Positions 15,198-20,890 of a stretch of DNA of 22,128 bases are shown in pieces. The DNA comes from CAZYTO01 sp964650405. Lineage in GTDB: Bacteria; Acidobacteriota; Thermoanaerobaculia; Gp7-AA8. The stretch covers positions 1 through 22,128 of the forward strand of contig CAZYTO010000060.1 in assembly GCA_964650405.1 (NCBI GenBank), read 5' to 3'. Below the pieces are notes generated by a model. The model saw only the letters and a program-made list of their open reading frames with translations. It did not search any database and was not told where the DNA came from. Made by a program: the position numbers and the translations under genes. Each line of letters begins with the position of its first letter. The first letter of the stretch is position 1.

Positions 15198-16259
15198 TCA
15201 TCCGCCTTCGGTTTCCTTCCCGGCGGCCTTCATCAAATCTCTCAGTGAATCCAGCGTCTCGATCTCTCCCGGGGTGCAGAGAGAGATGTCTTTGGTCTCA
15301 TCGGTGGCCAGGGCGTGCGCATAGCCTTCGCAGTCCCAGCCGCACGCGCCGCAGTCGGTCTGGGCCATGGCGGCGAAGAGCTTGATCTCGAGCCCGCCAC
15401 CCATCTCCTCGGCCATCTTCATGCGCTCGGGGAGCGTCAGCGTCTCGTTGTGGAACGGCACCGCCGGCGCGGCAGGCGCCGCCGCTTCCGCCGTTGCCTC
15501 GGGAGCCTCGGCTTCCGCGATGGCTGCTGCACTCGCCGCAGGTGGAGCACCGGCGCCGCCTGCCGCTGCGGGCGCGGAGGATGGCGGGGTGGATGCCGCC
15601 CCTCCTCCGCTTCCACCCTTCTTCGGCTTGGCTTCGGGAATGGGCGTGCGCTTGATGCCGCTGATCGGCGCCGGACGAAGCTGCGCCGCGGCCTGCTCGG
15701 CACGCAAGGCCGGCCCTTCATGCTCGGGACGGAGCGAATCGCGCACCGCGGCGCGGGCGAAGTCGTATGCCTCTCCCCCCTTTCGGAGGATGTGCATCTT
15801 TTCGATCTTCTTCTGCAGCTCCATGAGGCCCCAGATCAACGCCTCGGGGCGCGGAGGGCAGCCGGGAACGTAGACGTCAACGGGTACGAGGCGGTCCACT
15901 CCCTGCGTCACGGCGTAGGTGTCGTACGGGCCGCCGCACGTGGCGCATGAGCCCATGGCGATCACCCACTTCGGATCGGGCATCTGGTCGTAGAGGCGCT
16001 TGACGATGGGGGCCATCTTCTCGACCACCGTGCCGGCCACGATCATCAGGTCCGACTGCCGCGGGGTGGCGCGGAAGACCTCGGCGCCGAAGCGGGCCAT
16101 GTCGTGCCGGGGATCGAGCACGGCCATCATCTCGATGGCGCAGCAGGCCAGGCCGAACTGCATGGGCCACAGGCTCGACTTCCGAGCCCAATTGAAGATT
16201 TTGTCTACTTTCGTGGTGAGGACGTTGTTCGAATCGAAGCGGTTCTCGATCAGACCCAT
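15198..16259 (-). CDS. nuoB: NADH-quinone oxidoreductase subunit B fused to a C-terminal four-cysteine (Fe-S) domain
   Basis: This is the subunit that holds cluster N2, the last Fe-S cluster before quinone. N2 ligands are C39 and C40 (LACCAIEMM), C105 (MGSCATCGG) and C134 (VPGCPPRP). The core ends near residue 165. A further 190 residues follow: a low-complexity A/P/G/E linker (about 185-265), then a module with C303, C306, C310 and C328 (CX2CX3CX17C; QTDCGACGWDCEGYA). That module is closely similar to the end of NuoC. Normal NuoB is about 160-220 residues. ATG at 16259 has AGGAAGG about 8 bases upstream and overlaps the nuoA end by 10 bases. The frame is open further upstream but that part is a shadow of nuoA. 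Confidence 0.95.
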   Translation of the reverse strand: MGLIENRFDSNNVLTTKVDKIFNWARKSSLWPMQFGLACCAIEMMAVLDPRHDMARFGAEVFRATPRQSDLMIVAGTVVEKMAPIVKRLYDQMPDPKWVIAMGSCATCGGPYDTYAVTQGVDRLVPVDVYVPGCPPRPEALIWGLMELQKKIEKMHILRKGGEAYDFARAAVRDSLRPEHEGPALRAEQAAAQLRPAPISGIKRTPIPEAKPKKGGSGGGAASTPPSSAPAAAGGAGAPPAASAAAIAEAEAPEATAEAAAPAAPAVPFHNETLTLPERMKMAEEMGGGLEIKLFAAMAQTDCGACGWDCEGYAHALATDETKDISLCTPGEIETLDSLRDLMKAAGKETEGG

Positions 16260-16612
16260 GAAAGAACCTTCCTCTTCCACGCGTAGAAATACCCGATCAG
16301 GAGAATCGCCAGGAACACAGCCATCTCGACTGCACCGAAAACGCCCAGCTTCTTGAAGCGGATCGCCCAGGGAAAGAGGAAGACCGTTTCGACGTCGAAG
16401 ATGATGAACAGCACCGCGATGAGGAAGTAGCGGACGCTGAAACGGTGGTCGAATGCGTACGAGCTGGCGGGAACCCCGCACTCGTACGGCTCGAGCTTCA
16501 CCTTGTTCGCCCGGGAGGCGCGAACGAGGGGAGCGAGGAAGAAGAGGGTTAAAACCGGTACCGAGATCACGATGAGCGCGGCAACCGGGAGCACCGAGTA
16601 ATTCGCGGCCAT
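16250..16612 (-). CDS. nuoA: NADH-quinone oxidoreductase subunit A
   Basis: This is a three-helix membrane subunit of complex I, with a conserved loop that reaches the quinone site. The 120-residue length is normal. The loop motif YECGVPASS (43-51, with C45) and FDVETVFLFPWA (72-83, with D73 and E75) are hallmarks. It is the first gene of the nuo-atp block, with a sigma70-type promoter at 16640-16667 and a leader of only about 20 bases without a clear Shine-Dalgarno. Confidence 0.97.
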   Translation of the reverse strand: MAANYSVLPVAALIVISVPVLTLFFLAPLVRASRANKVKLEPYECGVPASSYAFDHRFSVRYFLIAVLFIIFDVETVFLFPWAIRFKKLGVFGAVEMAVFLAILLIGYFYAWKRKVLSWV

Positions 16613-16639
16613 GTTTGCTTTATCGCGAGACCGGACGAC

Positions 16640-16667
16640 ATTGTAAACGGCGATCGAAAGTAGTCAA
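16640..16667 (-). promoter_or_regulatory. Sigma70-type promoter of the nuo-atp operon
   Basis: Read on the minus strand, TTGACT (16667-16662) and TACAAT (16645-16640) are separated by 16 bases. They match the -35 and -10 consensus at five of six positions each. The predicted start of transcription is near 16633, about 20 bases before nuoA. Inferred from sequence only. Confidence 0.75.
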
Positions 16668-16769
16668 CGGAAAAGGCGTCCTCGAGGGCGCAGGGGCAAG
16701 GACCGGGTCTTGTTGAAGGGGAACGGCGGTTTCAGGGCGGCCCTGGTAGTCGTGCGAGAGAGGGGAGCC

Positions 16770-16848
16770 GGGTCACGCGGAGACGCGGAGGCAGCGGAGG
16801 AGAAACGCAACCCCTTCGCGACTCTTTCTCCGCGTCTCCGCGTGACCC
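16770..16848. repeat. Perfect 21-base inverted repeat of ACGCGGAG units upstream of the nuoA promoter
   Basis: The arms 16770-16790 and 16828-16848 are perfect reverse complements and contain two tandem ACGCGGAG octamers; the loop is 37 bases. The left arm carries an additional variant unit (GCAGCGGAG). It lies between the midA stop and the nuoA promoter and could end the midA message, although no T-run follows on that strand. On the plus strand CCCCCTTTTT follows seven bases after or so, but no plus-strand gene ends here. The remaining bases of the 277-base gap show a short hairpin near 16861-16880 and nothing else. Confidence 0.9.
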
Positions 16849-16889
16849 GTCCCCCTTTTTCAGAGGGCAGAGGGGCTCTGTCTCCACCA

Positions 16890-18026
16890 CTACCAGAGCG
16901 GCCGTTGAAAACTCCATTCCCCGAGGTCGAGGCCCCGCCCCTGGACCAGGACCCGGATGTCGTGGCCGATGCTGTCGGGGAGGATGAGGCGGCGGGCGTC
17001 GTCGCGGGCTTCGAGGCGGGAGAGACCCTCCTCCGCCGAGCCCACCGTCTCGTCGAGCACGGGCTTGAACAGCTCGTGCTCCGTGATGCCGAGGGAGAGG
17101 AGAAACTTCGCCTGGCGATCGAAGAAGAGGGTCGAGAAGCCGGCACGCTCGCCGGCGCGCCGCAGGTCGGTGAAGTTGATGTGGGCGGTCAGGTCCTGCT
17201 CGCCGGGATTGGCGAGCAGGTCGCGGGTCACGCGCTGCTGCCCGTACGCCGCGGCCGTCCCGAAGCGGCGGGCGCGTGAACGGAAGAGCTGCTCCTCGGG
17301 ATAGCCATAGTCGAACGTCACGATCAGGCCATTGGTCATCCAGCGGGTGATGTCGGCGTAGTACGCCTCCCACTCCAGCGATACATCGGCGAACTGGCCG
17401 TCGTCGAGGGCGATCCCGCGGGCGGCGAAGTAGTCGTCGAACGGTAGCGGCGCCTCGTGCTCGCTCCAGTCGAGGCCGTCGTGCGCCTCGTGCACCCACA
17501 GTTCATGGAGATGCTCGCCCCGCTGGACCAGGCGGGAGAAGGGAAAGGCGTCGAACAGCTCATTACTAATGATGAGTTGTGCGTCGCCGCGAGGAACGGC
17601 ATCGAGGGTCGTGTAGAACTCGACGCCTTCGCGGGGCGGGTTGCGTTCGAGGGAGCGATCGACGCCCGCGAAACGAACGTTCCCGCTCGCCGCTCGCCGC
17701 AACCCGCTCGCCGTCTTCGCCAGCGCCCCGATCAGCCCGCCGTCGCCGCAACCGATGTCCACTACGGTGGACACCCCGTCGCCTCTGCGGCGCAGAAACT
17801 CGTCGACGAGCCGGCCCAACGCGAACCCGAACACCGGGCTGAGGGAGGGCGAAGTGACGTAATCCCCACCCTTCCCCACCCTTGCCGCAGGGGTGGTGTA
17901 GTAGCCGAATTCGGGGTGGTAGAGGGCCAGCTCGACGAAGTCGCGAAACGACAAGTCGCCGTACTGCAACAGGTTATGCAAGACGCCGCGCAGATTGCGC
18001 TCTCCCGGCATGCCGCGCCGAAGCAT
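16890..18026 (-). CDS. MidA/NDUFAF7-type SAM-dependent methyltransferase
   Basis: Family members (PF02636) are class I methyltransferases. The mitochondrial one, NDUFAF7, dimethylates an arginine of the complex I 49-kDa subunit (NuoD counterpart) during assembly. Seen here in 378 residues: HPEFGYYTT (37-45) and GGDYVTSPSLSPVFG (53-67), the family N-terminal signature; the SAM-binding DIGCGDGG (90-97); NELFDAFP (155-162); FDYGYPEEQLF (238-248); and PGEQDLTAHINFTDL (274-288). A 13-residue repeat-encoded insert (KTASGLRRAASGN, 104-116) interrupts the stretch after the SAM loop. The ATG at 18026 has AAGGAG 8 bases upstream. It lies directly upstream of nuoA on the same strand, which supports a role in complex I maturation. 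Target specificity is inferred, not shown. Confidence 0.88.
   Translation of the reverse strand: MLRRGMPGERNLRGVLHNLLQYGDLSFRDFVELALYHPEFGYYTTPAARVGKGGDYVTSPSLSPVFGFALGRLVDEFLRRRGDGVSTVVDIGCGDGGLIGALAKTASGLRRAASGNVRFAGVDRSLERNPPREGVEFYTTLDAVPRGDAQLIISNELFDAFPFSRLVQRGEHLHELWVHEAHDGLDWSEHEAPLPFDDYFAARGIALDDGQFADVSLEWEAYYADITRWMTNGLIVTFDYGYPEEQLFRSRARRFGTAAAYGQQRVTRDLLANPGEQDLTAHINFTDLRRAGERAGFSTLFFDRQAKFLLSLGITEHELFKPVLDETVGSAEEGLSRLEARDDARRLILPDSIGHDIRVLVQGRGLDLGEWSFQRPLW
17683..17712. repeat. Copy of the 30-base GGCGAGC element inside midA
   Basis: Three CCGCTCGCC 9-mers at 17683, 17690 and 17704, the same spacing as at 18152, 18159 and 18173; 28 of 30 bases match that copy. On the minus strand it encodes TASGLRRAASG within the methyltransferase. 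No clear second arm is visible. Confidence 0.88.
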
Positions 18027-18106
18027 ACACGAGGCTCCTTCGCCGGAGCTCTTCTGGAAGAGGAGCCCGCTTACATGGCAGGCCGGTTGAAGTAAATCGG
18101 GTGAAA

Positions 18107-18181
18107 GGCGAGCCGGTGACGGCGAGCCGCGAGCTACCTGCTGAAGTCGTTCCGCTCGCCGCTCGCCGAACCCCGCTCGCC
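18107..18181. repeat. Inverted pair of the 30-base GGCGAGC element between midA and the ompA-like genes
   Basis: The right arm, 18152-18181, carries CCGCTCGCC at offsets 0, +7 and +21. The left arm, 18107-18136, is a degenerate inverted copy (GGCGAGCCG at 18107 and 18121), matching at about 23 of 30 bases. The loop is 15 bases. It lies just ahead of the ribosome site (AGGAGG, 18188-18193) of the first ompA-like gene, so it would form a 5' leader hairpin there. The rest of the 173-base divergent gap shows no convincing promoter. Confidence 0.85.
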
Positions 18182-18199
18182 GGCCACAGGAGGCACCAC

Positions 18200-18847
18200 A
18201 TGAAGAGATCCACCATCGCCTTACTGACCATCGTGTTGACGGCGGCGCCGCTGTTCGCGCAGACCGACGACCACGAGAAGACGAAGAAGGGGGCCGTCAT
18301 CGGCGGCATCGCCGGTGCCATCGCCGGCGCCATCATCGGCAACAACCGCGGGCACCACAGCTCCACGCGCGGAGCGACGGTGGGCGTGCTCGCCGGCGGC
18401 GCGGCCGGCGCGATCATCGGCGCCATGATGGACAAGCAGGAGCGCGAGCTCCGCCAGATCCAGGGCGTCGACGTGGCCCGCACCGCACCGGGCGAGCTGA
18501 AGGTCACCGTCCGCAACGACGTTCTCTTCGACTACGACTCGGCCGGGCTGCGGGCGGCCTCGCGCGACGCACTCCGCGACATGGCAGACGTCTTCGACCG
18601 CTATCCCGCCACGGCCATCGTCGTCGAGGGCCATACCGATTCGGCCGGTTCCGCGTATTACAACCAGCGGCTGTCCGAACGGCGCGCCGGCAGCGTGGCG
18701 GAATACCTCGAGGAGCTCGGCATTCGCGGCTCCCGCATCGAGGCGGAAGGCCTCGGTGAGGACTCGCCTCGGGCCACGAACCGGACCGCCGCCGGCCGCC
18801 AGTTGAACCGCCGCGTGGAAATCCACATCCGCGCCGAAGGCGCATGA
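18200..18847 (+). CDS. OmpA-family protein with glycine-zipper segment (copy 1)
   Basis: Likely links the cell envelope to peptidoglycan. The 215 residues begin with a signal peptide (1-20, cut after LFA). A glycine-zipper region of GxxxG-type repeats (31-75), typical of a membrane-inserting hairpin, follows, then an OmpA C-terminal peptidoglycan-binding domain (about 105-212) with LFDYDSAGL (109-117), VEGHTDSAGS (142-151), NQRLSERRA (155-163) and LNRRVEIHI (202-210). No lipobox cysteine is present, so it is not a lipoprotein. ATG at 18200 has AGGAGG six bases upstream; the frame stays open further upstream but that part is not protein-like. It is followed after 25 bases by a paralogue, forming a two-gene operon divergent from midA. 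Confidence 0.93.
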   Translation: MKRSTIALLTIVLTAAPLFAQTDDHEKTKKGAVIGGIAGAIAGAIIGNNRGHHSSTRGATVGVLAGGAAGAIIGAMMDKQERELRQIQGVDVARTAPGELKVTVRNDVLFDYDSAGLRAASRDALRDMADVFDRYPATAIVVEGHTDSAGSAYYNQRLSERRAGSVAEYLEELGIRGSRIEAEGLGEDSPRATNRTAAGRQLNRRVEIHIRAEGA

Positions 18848-18872
18848 TAGAGAAGGTCAGGAGGTATCAGTA

Positions 18873-19517
18873 ATGACCCGCAAGTCCTCGGTCCTGCTGC
18901 TCGCCGCTCTCTTCGCCTGGTCCGGTGCCACTTCCGACGATGATCCGGACAAGCACGCGAAACGCGGAGCGCAGGCCGGGGCCGTGGCCGGCGCGATCAT
19001 CGGCGCCATCCTCGGCAACCAGACCGGAAATCCCCGCACCGGCGCCATCATCGGCGCCGCCGCAGGCGCCGCCCTCGGCGCTTCCGCCGGCCACGACATG
19101 GACAAGCAGGAGCAGGAGCTGCGGCAGATCCCGGGCGTGGAAGTGACCCGCGTCGCGCCCGGTGAGCTGGACGTCCGCTTCACGAACGAGATCCTCTTCG
19201 ACGCCGACTCCGTGGCCCTGCGCGACCAGTCCCGCAAGGTGCTCGACGACCTGGCCGGCAACTTCTCCCGCTACCCCAACGAACTGATCACCATCGAAGG
19301 ACACACCGACGCGGTCGGCTCGGCGGAAGAGAAACAGTTCCTCTCCCAGCGGCGCGCCAACACCGTCCGCGAATACCTGATCGGCGCCGGCATCCGCCCC
19401 GCACAGATCACCGCGGAAGGCTTCGGCGACACCCGCCCGAAAGCGTCGAACGACACGCCGGAAGGGCGGCAGCTCAACCGAAGGGTGGAGATCCGGATCA
19501 CGGAGGCGAAGCGGTAA
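18873..19517 (+). CDS. OmpA-family protein with glycine-zipper segment (copy 2)
   Basis: Tandem paralogue of the gene just upstream, with the same architecture in 214 residues: signal peptide (1-20), glycine zipper (32-73), the shared segment MDKQEQELRQIPGVEVTR (76-93) and an OmpA domain (about 103-210) with ILFDADSVAL (107-116), IEGHTDAVGS (141-150), LSQRRANTV (157-165) and LNRRVEIRI (201-209). The first copy is more divergent in the N-terminal half. There is no lipobox cysteine; unlike copy 1, the mature protein starts with an acidic stretch (SDDDPD). AGGAGG lies upstream of the ATG at 18873. Probably made with copy 1 from one message; whether the two form different partners is unknown. Confidence 0.93.
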   Translation: MTRKSSVLLLAALFAWSGATSDDDPDKHAKRGAQAGAVAGAIIGAILGNQTGNPRTGAIIGAAAGAALGASAGHDMDKQEQELRQIPGVEVTRVAPGELDVRFTNEILFDADSVALRDQSRKVLDDLAGNFSRYPNELITIEGHTDAVGSAEEKQFLSQRRANTVREYLIGAGIRPAQITAEGFGDTRPKASNDTPEGRQLNRRVEIRITEAKR

Positions 19518-19531
19518 CGAGTCCAAATCCC

Positions 19532-19685
19532 GCATCCCTCCGGGATGCACCATCCCGGCCGTCGCGGTCCGGTGGTTTTTCGCGCCGCTGCGAATTTGGG
19601 TAACGACGCGTGCGTGTCGTGGCGCGAAAACCACCGGCTATTCTCCTCCGCGCCTCCGGCGTGAGGCGGAGCGCGCTCGGAGAAT
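19532..19685. repeat. Cluster of three hairpins downstream of the ompA-like pair
   Basis: GCATCCC/GGGATGC (19532-19548, 3-base loop). Then an 18-base arm CCGGTGGTTTTTCGCGCC (19569-19586) that pairs with 19621-19637 except for one T, enclosing a smaller hairpin ACGAC/GTCGT (19603-19620). Then ATTCTCC/GGAGAAT (19640-19646, 19679-19685) enclosing CGCCTC/GAGGCG (19651-19656, 19663-19668). It may end the ompA transcript, though no T-run follows. Confidence 0.75.
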
Positions 19686-19778
19686 CGGGTGTTTCGCTCC
19701 ATGAGCCATCATCTGATTCTCGTGAGCGAAGGGTCCTCGCTCGCCAGCCACGGGCGCGACTCCACAGGTTGCGTCCGT

Positions 19779-20340
19779 GGCTCGCGAGTCCGATTCCCTG
19801 GGTCGACACCCTGCACCAGTCGCTCCGTAGCCAGGAGCGAGAGCTCGATAGCCTCGTGCCCGCGGTGAGTCATCAATCCCAGTTGCTCGCGAGCGTGGCT
19901 CGGCGAGTCTCGAGTCTCGTTTCCAGGGTCGCGAGCCACCGGCCTTGGCTCGCGAGCGAGAGAATCGGTCGACGTCGACTCCGGTCCGATGGAGCGAGTC
20001 TGATAAAGAGACTCACGAGTCAAGAGTTTGGGCTAATATAGCCATAAACTAAGTCACATGAGTCTTAAGCAGAGACTAACTAGTCCTGATTAGTGACTCA
20101 TGAGTCGACGCATGAGGTTACAATAGACTAATCACGAGACTCGTGAGTCCTGAGTTGAGCGTATTGAGTCAAGATGTTTGACTCGTGAGCCTAATGTTGA
20201 GACGAAATAGTCCTATTTTGGTGCTACAATAGCCACAACCTTTGACTCGCGAGTCCTGACTTCTGACTCGCGAGTCCTGACTTCTGACTCGCGACCCTGG
20301 ATCAGAGGCTGGCGAGTCACGATTTCTGACTAAGGACCCA
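19779..20340. repeat. Palindrome-rich gene-free region with GACTC-NN-GAGTC sites
   Basis: No protein-coding frame is convincing here. The stretch is packed with 10-14-base palindromes. GACTC-NN-GAGTC occurs at 20010, 20095, 20138, 20244 and 20265. Related forms are GCTCGCGAGC at 19885 and 19948, GACTAACTAGTC at 20074, GGCTA-ATA-TAGCC at 20031, AAATAG-TC-CTATTT at 20205 and GTCGACGTCGAC at 19968. From 20244 the sequence moves in heptamers, including two identical 21-base copies (20244-20264, 20265-20285). The part from about 20020 to 20240 is clearly AT-richer than the surroundings. The region runs up to the start of the winged-helix gene at 20369 and must contain that gene's promoter. Confidence 0.85.
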
Positions 20341-20368
20341 GCGCAGCTCTCAAAGGAGGCAGCAACCG

Positions 20369-20734
20369 ATGGAGAATGACCACGTCGACCGGGTCGCGGA
20401 GCTTTCCGCCCCTCTCGTCCAACTTCGCGCCCGGCTCGCCCAACTCGCCGCGGAGTACGCGGAGGTCAAGGCCGAGATCGACCGTCGCATGCGAGAGATC
20501 GCGACACTGATGAAGGATCAGGTCCTTCCCCTCCCGCCCGACGCGACCCTTCGCGAGCGGGTGCTGGCCGTCTTCCGGCGGGATCCGCGGCAGCGGCTGC
20601 GGGCTCCCGACCTCTCTCAATTGCTCGGGCCGGACACCCACTACCTGCCAACCCTGCGCAAGCTCCTCGGCAGGATGACGAAGGACGGCCAGCTTGTCCG
20701 CCTCCAGCACGGCCAGTACGCGCTGCCGCACTGA
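20369..20734 (+). CDS. Small coiled-coil plus winged-helix protein, putative DNA-binding
   Basis: Unrecognised 121-residue protein. Residues about 8-50 form a long amphipathic helix rich in L, A, E and R (VAELSAPLVQLRARLAQLAA and on), probably a coiled coil for dimerisation. After a PLPP break at 54-57, residues 60-120 have the pattern of a winged helix: helix TLRERVLAVFRR, helix APDLSQLLG, recognition-like helix YLPTLRKLLGRMTKDG, then a wing QLVRLQHGQYALP. This fits a small transcription factor. ATG at 20369 has AAAGGAGG nine bases upstream. It is preceded by a 560-base palindrome-rich region, which could hold its own operators; that is inference. No other gene is in the same direction. Confidence 0.75.
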   Translation: MENDHVDRVAELSAPLVQLRARLAQLAAEYAEVKAEIDRRMREIATLMKDQVLPLPPDATLRERVLAVFRRDPRQRLRAPDLSQLLGPDTHYLPTLRKLLGRMTKDGQLVRLQHGQYALPH

Positions 20735-20778
20735 TTCGAGCCAGAGCCTTGCACCCGAGGTCGGGCGACTCGTCATGG

Positions 20779-20881
20779 CGAAGGCTGAAGGGTCCAAAGC
20801 TTGAATTGAATTGAAAATTCACCCGCCAGAGCAAGGGTTTCCCTTCCAGCCTTTCAGCCTTTCGACCTTCCAGCCTCTTCG
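20779..20881. repeat. CCTTCCAG octamer fold-back between convergent genes
   Basis: Five octamers run from 20842 to 20881: CCTTCCAG, CCTTTCAG, CCTTTCGA, CCTTCCAG and CCTCTTCG. The inverted left arm, CGAAGGCTGAAGGG (20779-20792), is shorter. It lies between the ends of the winged-helix gene and the LuxR-type gene and may act as a two-way terminator or decay barrier. Confidence 0.85.
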
Positions 20882-20890
20882 TGCCCGGCG

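Noticed and set aside
16260..16481. Longer nuoB start
   Set aside because: The extra N-terminus is an out-of-frame reading of nuoA; ATG at 16259 has a good ribosome site.
16770..16860. Plus-strand rho-independent terminator (hairpin followed by a C/T run)
   Set aside because: No plus-strand gene ends there and the loop is 37 bases; treated as a repeat instead.
17882..18199. N-terminal extension of the first ompA-like protein
   Set aside because: It overlaps the midA start and the repeat hairpin and lacks protein character; the signal peptide and AGGAGG set the start at 18200.
20197..20230. Promoter TTGAGA / TACAAT for the winged-helix gene
   Set aside because: The spacing is 22 bases, too long for a sigma70 promoter.
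19779..20340. Integron attC sites or transposon ends
   Set aside because: No integrase or transposase nearby, no core site pattern, and the palindromes are short and variable.
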